Shown: in pieces, positions 33,115 through 40,523 of the stretch
Numbering within the stretch: position 1 is the first letter of the stretch
Layout of the letters: each line of letters opens with the position of its first letter
From: Acidobacterium sp049965615
GTDB taxonomy: Bacteria; Acidobacteriota; Terriglobia; Terriglobales; Acidobacteriaceae
DNA: 64,000 nucleotides
NCBI GenBank assembly: GCA_049965615.1
Contig: JBMFWD010000005.1
Span: 46,483 to 110,482 of the forward strand
Reading direction: 5' to 3'
Translations under genes and position numbers: made by a program
The notes under the pieces: generated by a model
Seen by the model: the letters and a program-made list of their open reading frames with translations, nothing else
The model's database searches: none
What the model was told of the DNA's origin: nothing

Positions 33115-33144
33115 CTGAATCCTTCCACCCCCGCTTGGTATCAT
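33115..33144 (+). promoter_or_regulatory. Possible promoter of the ctaB cluster
   Basis: CTGAAT (33115-33120), an 18-base spacer and TATCAT (33139-33144) lie about 125 bases before the GTG of ctaB in a 166-base gap. The match to consensus is moderate at best. Confidence 0.3.
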
Positions 33145-33268
33145 TAAAGTTGGACCGCAACCTCCGGCGCCGTACCGGCTCGGTGTACCGCGATCCCTCC
33201 GCAAAAATGCGAACCCTTCACCCAGTCCGCCCCGCCCGCAGACGCATCCCCAAAGCGAGTCTGCCCCT

Positions 33269-34294
33269 GTGAGCACCCTCCCCTCCAGCGTCGAAGTGCA
33301 GGAACCAAACCCCACGCCCAATCCCGCTCCAGATACATCCAACCCCGCGCACCCGCACCACGTCCACCTCCACGCGCCTTGCGCCGGCGCTACCGCCACA
33401 CTCCTCAACGACTACATCGAGCTCTTCAAGGTCCGCGTCACCGCCCTCGTCGTCATGACCGCCTGGGCCGGCTTCTACCTCGGCTCCATGCGCTCCGGCA
33501 TCAGCAGCATCCAGCCCGTGCTCCTCGAATTCCTCATCGGCATCGGACTCGTCTCCGCCGGCTCCGCCGCGCTCAACCAGGCCATCGAGCGCAAACTCGA
33601 CGCCAAAATGATCCGCACCGCCCGCCGTCCCATGGCCGCCGGACGCATTTCCCTCATCCACGGCGTCACCGTCGGACTCGCCGCCATCGCCATCGGCGGC
33701 GCTATCCTCGCGCTCTCCACCAATCCCATCACCGTCGCGCTCACGCTCCTCACCGCGCTGCTTTACACCGCCATCTACACACCCCTCAAGCGCGTCACCA
33801 CCCTCGCTACCTTCATCGGAGCCTTCCCTGGCGCGCTGCCCCCGCTCATCGGCTGGACCGCCGCCCGCGGACAAATCGAGTGGGCCGGTGTCGCCCTCTT
33901 CGCCATCTTGTTCGTCTGGCAGTTCCCCCACTTCATGGCCATCGCATGGCTCTATCGCGAGGACTACGGCCGCGCCGGCATTCGCATGCTTCCCGTCGTC
34001 CAGCCGGACGGCTGGTCCACCGTGCTCGAAGCCCTCGTCTACGCCATCCTCATGATCCCCGTCAGCCTCATGCCCGTCTACCTCCACATGGCAGGCCCCA
34101 TCTACGGTGCTATCGCTTTGCTCCTCGGAGCCGTCTATCTGGCATACACCATCCGTTTCACCAAAACTCCGGCGGCAAGCAAGCGCAGCCTCACGGAATC
34201 CAAAATGTATGCGCGCGATCTTCTCAAGGTGAGTGTGATTTATCTGCCGCTCCTCCTCACCGCGCTCATGCTCACCGCGGCAGGAAGGCGCTGA
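33269..34294 (+). CDS. ctaB: Protohaem IX farnesyltransferase (haem O synthase)
   Basis: 341 residues. A UbiA-type prenyltransferase with about nine membrane helices and both catalytic aspartate motifs: NQAIERKLDAKMIRTARRP near residues 103-121 (N-x3-E-x3-D-x2-M-x-RT) and YREDYGRAGIRMLPVV near 231. YTPLKR and FPHFMAIAW are CtaB signatures. It adds farnesyl to haem B to give haem O, the precursor of haem A in aa3-type oxidases. The GTG at 33269 gives a proline-rich 40-residue leader before the first helix. It begins a run of five same-strand genes that includes an ABC exporter and a DUF420 protein, also linked to haem A oxidases. ctaA and oxidase subunits are not in the window. Confidence 0.93.
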   Translation: MSTLPSSVEVQEPNPTPNPAPDTSNPAHPHHVHLHAPCAGATATLLNDYIELFKVRVTALVVMTAWAGFYLGSMRSGISSIQPVLLEFLIGIGLVSAGSAALNQAIERKLDAKMIRTARRPMAAGRISLIHGVTVGLAAIAIGGAILALSTNPITVALTLLTALLYTAIYTPLKRVTTLATFIGAFPGALPPLIGWTAARGQIEWAGVALFAILFVWQFPHFMAIAWLYREDYGRAGIRMLPVVQPDGWSTVLEALVYAILMIPVSLMPVYLHMAGPIYGAIALLLGAVYLAYTIRFTKTPAASKRSLTESKMYARDLLKVSVIYLPLLLTALMLTAAGRR

Positions 34295-34299
34295 AAACT

Positions 34300-35322
34300 A
34301 TGGCGACAATGGCTCATCATTCCACGGAATCCACACCCCAAGCCCCCGGTGCGGTCCCGATCGAACTCGAAGGCCTCACACACGATTACGGCAGCCGCCT
34401 CGCGCTGGACCACCTCAGCTTCCGCGTCCGTCGCGGCGAAATCTTCGGCCTCCTCGGCCCCAACGGAAGCGGAAAAACCACCCTCTTCCGCATTCTCTCC
34501 ACCCTCATGGTGCCCAGCTCCGGCACCGCCCGCATCCTCGGCTTCGACGCCGCCAAAGACCCCAACCGCGTCCGCGAGAAAATCGGCATCGTATTCCAGG
34601 CACACAGCTGCGATATCAAGCTCACCGTCGGCGAAAACCTCAAGCATCAGGGCCACCTCTACGGACTCACCGGCGCACGCCTCAAAAAACGCATCCACGA
34701 AGTCCTCGACCGGGTCGCCCTCCTCGACCGCATCAACGACAACGTCGAAGAGCTCTCCGGCGGCATGCAGCGCCGCGTCGAACTCGCCAAGGGCCTCATC
34801 CACTCGCCCGAAGTCCTGCTCCTCGACGAGCCCACCACCGGCCTCGACCCCGGCGCACGCATCGACCTCTGGCAATACCTCCGCACCCTGCGCGACGAAG
34901 AAGGCATCTCCGTCCTCGTCACCACGCACCTCATGGAAGAAGCCGAGCACTGTGACCGCCTCGCCATCCTCAACACCGGCCACCTTGTCGCCCTCGGCTC
35001 GCCCTTCGACCTCAAAAGCGAAATCGGCGGCGACATGGTCACCTTTCAGGCCGCCACACCCGAGCTCGCCACAGAATTAGGCGACCGCATCCGCTCCCGC
35101 TTCGTCGTCGAACCCACCGTCCTCGGCAACGCCGTCCGCCTCGAGCGCGAAGAAGGCCACCGCTTCGTCACCCAGGTCGTCGAAGCCTTTCCCGGTCTCG
35201 TCGAATCCATCTCCGTCGCCAAGCCAAGCCTCGAAGACGTATTCATCCAGCACACCGGCCACCGCTTCTGGACCGACACGCCTTCCGAAACCGACAAACC
35301 CGCCAAAAAGAAAAAATACTAA
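34300..35322 (+). CDS. ABC-2 type exporter, ATP-binding protein
   Basis: 340 residues. Walker A LLGPNGSGKTT (about 51-61), Q-loop VFQAHSCDIKLTVGENL, signature ELSGGMQRRVELAKGL, Walker B VLLLDEPTTGLDPGAR and the switch histidine in LVTTHLMEEAEHCDR are intact. The CcmA/DrrA-type C-terminal extension (about 235-320) follows, ending in a lysine-rich tail. It energises the permease encoded 15 bases downstream. It begins five bases after the ctaB stop, strongly suggesting one transcript with ctaB; the ATG at 34309 is an alternative start. The cargo is unknown. The position between ctaB and a CtaM-type gene suggests a role in oxidase biogenesis or haem/copper handling; that is inference. Confidence 0.9.
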   Translation: MATMAHHSTESTPQAPGAVPIELEGLTHDYGSRLALDHLSFRVRRGEIFGLLGPNGSGKTTLFRILSTLMVPSSGTARILGFDAAKDPNRVREKIGIVFQAHSCDIKLTVGENLKHQGHLYGLTGARLKKRIHEVLDRVALLDRINDNVEELSGGMQRRVELAKGLIHSPEVLLLDEPTTGLDPGARIDLWQYLRTLRDEEGISVLVTTHLMEEAEHCDRLAILNTGHLVALGSPFDLKSEIGGDMVTFQAATPELATELGDRIRSRFVVEPTVLGNAVRLEREEGHRFVTQVVEAFPGLVESISVAKPSLEDVFIQHTGHRFWTDTPSETDKPAKKKKY

Positions 35323-35337
35323 AAAGGAGGAGCTCCC

Positions 35338-36159
35338 ATGGCCACCATGACCACGACCTTCGAGCAGAAACGCCACACCTCTGCCCCCGGCATCTGGACC
35401 CCCGCCTACAGCCTCTGGCTCCGCGAGATCGTCCGCTTCTACCGCCAGCGCTCCCGCGTCATCGGCGTCCTCGCCACGCCGCTCCTCTTCTGGATCGTCC
35501 TCGGCTCCGGCTTCGCCAACAGCTTCCACGCCACCAACTCCTCACACACCTATCTCGCGTACTTTTTTCCCGGCACCATCGCCATGATCGTCCTCTTCAC
35601 GGCCATCTTCAGCATGATGTCCCTCATCCAGGACCGCAACGAGGGCTTTCTGCTCTCCGTCATGGCCGCCCCCGTCAGCCGCTCCTCCATCGTCCTCGGC
35701 AAGGTCCTCGGCGGAACCACCCTCGCCGCCATCCAGGGCATCCTCTTCCTCGTCTTCCTGCCCATGCTCGGCATCCACGCCTCCCTCGCCGACATCGGCT
35801 ACAGCATCCTCCTCATCTGCCTCATCAGCTTCCAGCTCACCGCCGTCGGATTCGCCATCGCATGGCCCATGGACTCACCCCAGGCCTTCCACGCCATCAT
35901 TAACCTCATCCTGCTTCCCATGTGGATGCTCTCCGGCGCGATCTTCCCCATCAGCGACGCATCCGGCTGGCTCCGCTACGTCATGCTCGCCAACCCACTC
36001 ACCTACGGCGTCGTCGCCCTCCAGCAAGCCCTTCTGCATCCCTCCGGCGAGCTTCTTTCCATGGGCGAAAACCTCATCATCACCGCCATTCTCTGCGTCT
36101 TCTTCTTCGCCCTCTCCTGGGCGGTCGTCAACCGCCGAACGCACAAGCCCGCAGCCTGA
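35338..36159 (+). CDS. ABC-2 type exporter, permease
   Basis: 273 residues with six membrane helices typical of ABC-2 permeases: VIGVLATPLLFWIVLGSGFA, YFFPGTIAMIVLFTAIFSMMS, a coupling region with QDRNEGFLLSVMAAPVSRSS, LAAIQGILFLVFLPMLG, ILLICLISFQLTAVGFAIAW, and a final LIITAILCVFFFALSWAVV. The MLANPLTYGVVALQQALL segment near 225 is a family signature. A very strong ribosome-binding site, AAAAGGAGGAG, lies just before the start. It forms the exporter with the ATPase encoded immediately upstream. Confidence 0.9.
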   Translation: MATMTTTFEQKRHTSAPGIWTPAYSLWLREIVRFYRQRSRVIGVLATPLLFWIVLGSGFANSFHATNSSHTYLAYFFPGTIAMIVLFTAIFSMMSLIQDRNEGFLLSVMAAPVSRSSIVLGKVLGGTTLAAIQGILFLVFLPMLGIHASLADIGYSILLICLISFQLTAVGFAIAWPMDSPQAFHAIINLILLPMWMLSGAIFPISDASGWLRYVMLANPLTYGVVALQQALLHPSGELLSMGENLIITAILCVFFFALSWAVVNRRTHKPAA

Positions 36160-36278
36160 GCCTTTGCCGCGGCCAACATTTCGCCGCGCAGATTTCCATC
36201 AGGCCGCCCATACCAAGGCGGCCTTTCCACTCCCGCTTCCATCACAATCACTCTTCTGTTAGCAAAGAAGCAGAGCCT

Positions 36279-36830
36279 ATGAGCCAGCCCATCACTACCG
36301 AATCCTCCAGCAACACCAGCGTCGTAGTCACCGGCCTCGTCATCGTCAGCATCGCGGCCATCAGCTTCCTCTTCTGGCTGCTCTACGTGCACCACGCCGC
36401 GCCCGGCACCTCAGACGAGCTCACCTTCCTCGCGCCCCTCGAAGCCGCCTGCAACGCCGCCAGCGCCATCGCGCTCCTCCTCGGCCTGCGATTCATCAAG
36501 CAGCGCCGCATCACCGCGCATCGCAACTCCATGATCTCGGCCTTCGTCTTCTCGTCCCTGTTTCTCATCGCCTACATCGCCCACCACGCCCTCCATGGCG
36601 ACATGATCTTCCAGGGCCACGGCGCCATCCGCGTCACCTACCTCGCCATCCTCATCAGCCACATCGTCCTTTCCGCCGTCGCCCTGCCGCTCATCCTCAT
36701 TACCTTCTTCTTCTCCCTCAGCGGACGCTTCTCCCAGCACCGCAAAGTCGCAAAATTTACCTACCCCATGTGGCTGTACGTCTCCGTGACGGGAGTCGTC
36801 GTTTACGCTATGCTGGCGCTGTGGAGGTAA
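36279..36830 (+). CDS. DUF420 family membrane protein (CtaM/YozB-like)
   Basis: 183 residues with five predicted membrane helices. Conserved histidines lie at helix ends (LYVHHAAP, YIAHHALHGD, LISHIVLSAVALP, QHRKVAKFTYPMW), a pattern of the DUF420 family. In Staphylococcus the DUF420 protein CtaM is required for maturation of a haem A-containing oxidase, and in Bacillus yozB sits in the cta region. Together with ctaB four genes earlier this supports a role in aa3 oxidase assembly in the cytoplasmic membrane. The ATG at 36279 is preceded by AGCAAAGAAG, a modest ribosome-binding site. Family assignment is by pattern reading. Confidence 0.78.
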   Translation: MSQPITTESSSNTSVVVTGLVIVSIAAISFLFWLLYVHHAAPGTSDELTFLAPLEAACNAASAIALLLGLRFIKQRRITAHRNSMISAFVFSSLFLIAYIAHHALHGDMIFQGHGAIRVTYLAILISHIVLSAVALPLILITFFFSLSGRFSQHRKVAKFTYPMWLYVSVTGVVVYAMLALWR

Positions 36831-36841
36831 CCAGCACAAAC

Positions 36842-37195
36842 ATGATGCCCATCAGCCAATCCGTCTCCTCCGCGGCTCCCGCGGCAGAGCCCTCCTGGGA
36901 ACAAAGCTGGAAGCTCCGCAACGCCGAAGACGGAACCAACCAGCTCATCCGCACCGGCTTCTGGACCCTCGCCTTAGGCATCGCGGCCACCGCCCTCGCA
37001 GCCCTCGTCTTCAGCGGATTCACCCCGCAAGGCCCCCATTCCAACATCGGATGGCTCTGCATCATCTTCGCCCTCATGAGCCTGCCCTTCGGCATCACCG
37101 TCTCCTCACTCGGCCTCGCCAAGTCCCTCCGCAACCGCCACCTCGCTCGTCTAAGCACGCAGCAACCCGGTACCACCGTGCTCCGTCGGCGCTAG
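36842..37195 (+). CDS. Small two-helix membrane protein of unknown function
   Basis: 117 residues. A polar N-terminal 40 residues (EPSWEQSWKLRNAEDGTNQL) is followed by two hydrophobic segments (about 45-64 and 75-97) and a basic C-terminal tail ending RRR, so both ends are probably cytoplasmic. I recognise no family. It starts 11 bases after the DUF420 gene, whose last codons contain the GGAGG that could serve as its ribosome-binding site. Its location makes it the last candidate member of the ctaB cluster. Confidence 0.65.
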   Translation: MMPISQSVSSAAPAAEPSWEQSWKLRNAEDGTNQLIRTGFWTLALGIAATALAALVFSGFTPQGPHSNIGWLCIIFALMSLPFGITVSSLGLAKSLRNRHLARLSTQQPGTTVLRRR

Positions 37196-37279
37196 CTGGC
37201 CCGTTCTCCGCAACCCTCCGTCTGCTATCCTTCCATCTGAGCCAACCGGCTCATCTACATCGCTTCCGGGAGAATCCTC

Positions 37280-37747
37280 ATGGCAAAGTCCGTTAACAAA
37301 GTCATCTTGCTCGGCAACGTCGGCAAAGATCCTGAAATCAAGTTCGCCACCAGCGGCAACGCCATCGCCAGCTTCTCTCTCGCCACCACCGAGCGTTTCA
37401 AAGACAAAAACTCCGGCGAATGGCAGGATCGCACCGAATGGCACGCCCTCACCGCCTTCGGCAAAACTGCCGAAATCATCCGCGACTACGTCAAAAAGGG
37501 CTCCAAGCTCTACGTTGAAGGCAGCCTCCGCACCTCCTCCTGGGAAGACAAGCAGAGCGGCCAGAAGCGCTACAAGACGGAAATCCTCGTCAACGACATC
37601 TCCCTGCTCTCCGGTCGCGACGACTCCGGCAGCGGCGGCGGATACTCCCGCTCCAGCTCCAGCGCAAGCTACGACCAGAGCGCGCCGGCCTCCCACGACG
37701 ACCTCGCCCACTCCACCGAAATCACCGACGACGACATCCCCTTCTGA
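37280..37747 (+). CDS. ssb: Single-stranded DNA-binding protein
   Basis: 155 residues. The OB-fold domain (about 1-112) starts with SVNKVILLGNVGKDPEIK and contains WQDRTEWHALTAFGKTAE and KGSKLYVEGSLRTSSWEDK. A Ser/Gly-rich linker and the acidic tip DDDIPF follow, which docks SSB-interacting proteins. It coats single-stranded DNA in replication, recombination and repair as a tetramer. It stands alone, not next to rpsF/rpsR. The codons of the acidic tip form one arm of a perfect 11-bp stem whose other arm lies just beyond the TGA stop. Confidence 0.96.
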   Translation: MAKSVNKVILLGNVGKDPEIKFATSGNAIASFSLATTERFKDKNSGEWQDRTEWHALTAFGKTAEIIRDYVKKGSKLYVEGSLRTSSWEDKQSGQKRYKTEILVNDISLLSGRDDSGSGGGYSRSSSSASYDQSAPASHDDLAHSTEITDDDIPF

Positions 37748-37759
37748 AGGGATGTCGTC
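37730..37759 (+). promoter_or_regulatory. Stem-loop spanning the ssb stop codon
   Basis: GACGACATCCC (37730-37740) and GGGATGTCGTC (37749-37759) form a perfect 11-bp inverted repeat around an 8-base loop containing the TGA stop. No U-tract follows, so it is not a typical intrinsic terminator. It may protect the 3' end or act in mRNA decay or termination. Confidence 0.6.
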
Positions 37760-37798
37760 CCACTCCTGCTGCAAAACGCTGCCCACTACTCGGTGAAT

Positions 37799-37867
37799 GT
37801 CATCCTGAAGCACAGCCGAAGGATCCCGGCAATGCCCCGATAGAAATTGCCCTGCAAAGTTTCTCCC
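37799..37867. repeat. Dispersed intergenic repeat A, copy 2
   Basis: 69 bases beginning GTCATCCTGAAGCACAGCCG and ending AAAGTTTCTCCC, homologous to 24050-24116. The AGAAATTGC and AAAGTTTCTCCC blocks are identical in both copies. This copy lacks the 9-bp-arm hairpin that follows copy 1. Confidence 0.8.
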
Positions 37868-38050
37868 GAAAAACCCACCCGCACAAGCCAAAACCAAAAG
37901 CCCGCCCCCCATACAAAACCAAAGCCCTCCAGAAAAAAACGCAGCGCGTCGATCCGCTGGAAACGCACACCCAGCGCCCCTCACAGCATTTCCACCAAAA
38001 AAGTGCCGGAAATTCCCCACCCGATTGCTATCCTGAAAGTAAGGACATAC

Positions 38051-38078
38051 AAAAAGCGGCCACAAAGGGCCGCTTTTT
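38051..38078. terminator. Bidirectional intrinsic terminator in the ssb downstream region
   Basis: AAAAAGCGGCC (38051-38061) pairs perfectly with GGCCGCTTTTT (38068-38078) around a 6-base loop, with A and T runs on both flanks. It lies about 300 bases after the ssb stop, with repeat A in between, so the repeat may have been inserted between ssb and its terminator. Confidence 0.85.
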
Positions 38079-38123
38079 CCGTGCCCAATCGCAACAAGCT
38101 CCGGCAAGGGCAGAAATCGAGAA

Positions 38124-38145
38124 ATATACGATTCCAATCGTATAT
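38124..38145. promoter_or_regulatory. 22-bp perfect palindrome, probable operator
   Basis: ATATACGATT-CC-AATCGTATAT is a perfect inverted repeat with 10-bp arms, in an AT-rich patch inside a GC-rich genome. It sits 269 bases before the small secreted-protein gene. No T-run makes it a terminator, so a dimeric regulator site is the best reading. Confidence 0.55.
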
Positions 38146-38156
38146 ACCGCATAAAA

Positions 38157-38232
38157 TCGCAGGGTTAACCCCCGCCGCAAATAATATGATCGAAAAGACT
38201 TACAAGCCTAATGTCCCACAAAATCATGATTT
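38157..38232 (+). repeat. Dispersed intergenic element B, copy 2
   Basis: 76 bases homologous to 6564-6640 in the same orientation, with a one-base offset between TCGCAG and the TATGAT block. It begins 11 bases after the 22-bp palindrome, which has no counterpart in copy 1. It is about 180 bases upstream of a secreted-protein gene. Confidence 0.55.
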
Positions 38233-38413
38233 CATGGAACTTACCAGACGTTAACCAGAACTTTCTAAATCGTAGGGTATGGAAGGCCTGAAACAGCCAT
38301 CCAAACCCGCCTCTCACCCAACCGGCACTTCTCAACTCCGTCCTCAAAAGTCCAAAATAGGAGCAAGCTCCCGAATCCCCAAAATTCGAATCCGGGACGC
38401 AAGGAATTGTCTC

Positions 38414-38767
38414 TTGAAAAAGTACCTCTTTGCAGTTTTGTTCCTCTCTTTGCTCGCCGCACCGTTATCAACGTTTGCCGACTCCATGACCCCCATGCAG
38501 ACCGCCGCGCGCCAGCTTCAAAGCGATCTCAATCAGGCCCTGCAGCAAAGCTCCTTCGACGCCAGGCAGCGCTACGCCATCAGTCAGGATGCCGCCGGCC
38601 TCGTCAAAGCCGCCGACCGCCGCGCTGCAGGAAAACGCATGGACCGCCGCGAACTCCGCAACGACGCCCGGGAACTCCTCAAGGCCTTCGACTCAGGCAG
38701 CTTCCAGGTCGGCGATGTATCCACCCTCAACTACGACTTCAACCAGTTCAAAAAGTCCATCAGGTAG
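38414..38767 (+). CDS. Small secreted protein of unknown function
   Basis: 117 residues. A signal peptide (KKYLFAVLFLSLLAAPLSTFA, cleavage near residue 22) is followed by an all-helical, highly charged mature part of about 95 residues (ARQLQSDLNQALQQSSFDARQRY, KAADRRAAGKRMDRRELRNDARELL) with no cysteine. I recognise no family. The start is a TTG at 38414 with AAGGAA eight bases upstream. It is preceded by an unusually structured region with a palindrome and element B, so it may be tightly regulated. It is convergent with the CrtI-like gene, whose stop is six bases away. Confidence 0.7.
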   Translation: MKKYLFAVLFLSLLAAPLSTFADSMTPMQTAARQLQSDLNQALQQSSFDARQRYAISQDAAGLVKAADRRAAGKRMDRRELRNDARELLKAFDSGSFQVGDVSTLNYDFNQFKKSIR

Positions 38768-38773
38768 AGGCGG

Positions 38774-40387
38774 CTACTTTTCCCCCATCGCCCGAATCAT
38801 ATTCTTGCCGAGCCCCACGCCCGCGCTGATCACACCCCCAAACAGCGCACCGGCCACCCCCGGCGTAACCACGTCCTGTCCCGTCAGGTATAAGCCCTTC
38901 ACGGGAGTCCGCGCCTCCAGCTCCCGCAGTTTGTACCGCTCCGGCCGCGCGCTCAACCCGTAAATCTCTCCGTGTGCGTAGTTCGCAAAGTGCCGCGTCG
39001 TCAGCGGCGTCGAAAGCTCCGCATGCTCCACCCGCCCGCGCACCGCCGGAACATGCCGCTCCAGCACCTCCATTAACCGTCCCGCCAGCTTCGCCTTCAG
39101 CGCCTCGTACTCCTCCCCGCGATGCTGCCAGCCGCTGCCCTCCCACTTCGCAAACCACTCGTAGGGAACCAGCGTGATCACCTCCACCGTACTCTTGCCC
39201 GGATGCCGCCGCGCAAAATCCGGGTCCTTCGCCGAAGGAAACGACAAATAAGCCACCGGCAGCGGAGCATCCGCATCCTCAGCAAAGCGCCGCACGTTCC
39301 CGTCATGATCCAGCGAAGGAAACACCCACAAATTCGCCGGATCAGTCCTCATCTCCGCATCGCTCGCACTCAGCCCCACGTACAGGCTCACATGCGCCGC
39401 GGAAGGCCCGATCGCCGCCAGCTTCCGCCGCAGCCCTCGCGTCGCTGCCAGATCCTGCGGCAGCAGCCGCTCAAACGTAGTCGCCGCACCCGCATCGCTG
39501 AAGATCATCGGCGCCAGAAACTCCCGCCCATCCGCCATCTTCACGCCCACGGCTCGCCGCCCCCGCAGCACAATCCGCTCCACCTCGGCCGCCACCACCA
39601 CCTTGCCGCCCGCGCCCTCGATAATCCCCGCCATGGCCGCCGCAATCACGCCCGCGCCGCCCACCGGATAAGCCGCTCCCCGCAGATAGTGCCCCCAGAT
39701 CGTCGCATGCATCCCAAAGCTGCTCTCGCCCGGAGGAAGCCCATAATCCCCCCACTGCGCCGTCAGCACGCCGGCCAGCTCCGGGCTTGCCTTCAGCTTT
39801 CGGAGCGTCTCCGCCGTGGTCCGCTTCGCAAACTTCAAATAAGACCGCCGCAGCGATCCGCCCACCAGCGGCTTCCACCACACTGGCAACGCCTTCTCCG
39901 CAAAGAAGTACAGGCTCAACTGGTTCGCACCCTTCACCCACTCCAGGTACTTGTCAATCGCCTTCACTTCCCCCGGAAACCACTCCACCAGCTGCTGCCG
40001 CATCCGCACCGGCCCTGCGGCATAATCAAATCGCCGCGCCGCGCCATCCGGACCCCTGCCATCCTCCACGCAAACCCGGTCGTAAACCTCCGGCATCGGC
40101 TGCCACTCCACCGCGCCGCCCGTCACATGGTCAAAGGCCTTCCGCACCGCCTCGCCCTCCCGCATCTGCCCGATGTAATGCAGCCCCACATCCCACTCAA
40201 ACCCCGGCCTGTGGAATGTATGCGTAAACCCGCCCGCCGTGTAGTGCCGCTCCAGCACCAGCACCCGCTTGCCGGCATGCCTCGCCAGCATCACCGCCGT
40301 CGTCAGCCCGCCCATTCCGGAACCCACCACGATGGCGTCCCACTCCTCTTCCAGTTTTGCCGTCTTGTAGGGAATCCCGGTCGCCAT
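38774..40387 (-). CDS. FAD-dependent oxidoreductase, phytoene desaturase/retinol saturase-like
   Basis: 537 residues. The dinucleotide-binding motif VVGSGMGGLTTAVMLARHAG is near residues 20-39, with LERHYTAGGFTHTF after it. The C-terminal FAD motif is GLYLTGQDVVTPGVAGALFGGV. The layout, GWDVGLHYIG-like segment (WDVGLHYIGQM) and length fit the CrtI/CrtO/all-trans-retinol 13,14-reductase group of flavoproteins acting on polyenes. No phytoene synthase or other carotenoid gene is in the window, so the substrate is open. The ATG at 40387 has AAGGAG nine bases upstream; an ATG 21 bases further up overlaps that site and is less likely. Confidence 0.82.
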   Translation of the reverse strand: MATGIPYKTAKLEEEWDAIVVGSGMGGLTTAVMLARHAGKRVLVLERHYTAGGFTHTFHRPGFEWDVGLHYIGQMREGEAVRKAFDHVTGGAVEWQPMPEVYDRVCVEDGRGPDGAARRFDYAAGPVRMRQQLVEWFPGEVKAIDKYLEWVKGANQLSLYFFAEKALPVWWKPLVGGSLRRSYLKFAKRTTAETLRKLKASPELAGVLTAQWGDYGLPPGESSFGMHATIWGHYLRGAAYPVGGAGVIAAAMAGIIEGAGGKVVVAAEVERIVLRGRRAVGVKMADGREFLAPMIFSDAGAATTFERLLPQDLAATRGLRRKLAAIGPSAAHVSLYVGLSASDAEMRTDPANLWVFPSLDHDGNVRRFAEDADAPLPVAYLSFPSAKDPDFARRHPGKSTVEVITLVPYEWFAKWEGSGWQHRGEEYEALKAKLAGRLMEVLERHVPAVRGRVEHAELSTPLTTRHFANYAHGEIYGLSARPERYKLRELEARTPVKGLYLTGQDVVTPGVAGALFGGVISAGVGLGKNMIRAMGEK

Positions 40388-40523
40388 CGCATCACTCTCC
40401 TTACCCATGCTATGGCATTCCAGCCTCCCATTCCTCGCACCCCACCCGCCTCATGTCCACATCCGTCACAATCCCTCGAAACTCTTTTCGCCACAGTGCA
40501 TCATGATTACAGGAGTATTCCCC

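Larger units (their letters stand above)
37748..38413. other. Long intergenic region after ssb
   Basis: 666 bases without a convincing gene but rich in structure: the outer arm of the ssb stem-loop, repeat A copy 2 (37799-37867), a terminator (38051-38078), a 22-bp palindrome (38124-38145) and element B copy 2 (38157-38232). The small secreted-protein gene starts at its end. A separately transcribed small RNA ending at the terminator is possible but no promoter is clear. Confidence 0.6.

Noticed and set aside
33379..34299. N-terminal extension of the ABC ATPase over ctaB
   Set aside because: That stretch is ctaB in another frame with arginine-rich nonsense composition; the ATPase homology begins after 34300.
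38380..38405. tRNA-like TTCGAATCC stretch
   Set aside because: No acceptor, D-arm or anticodon stem can be formed around it and no CCA end is present.
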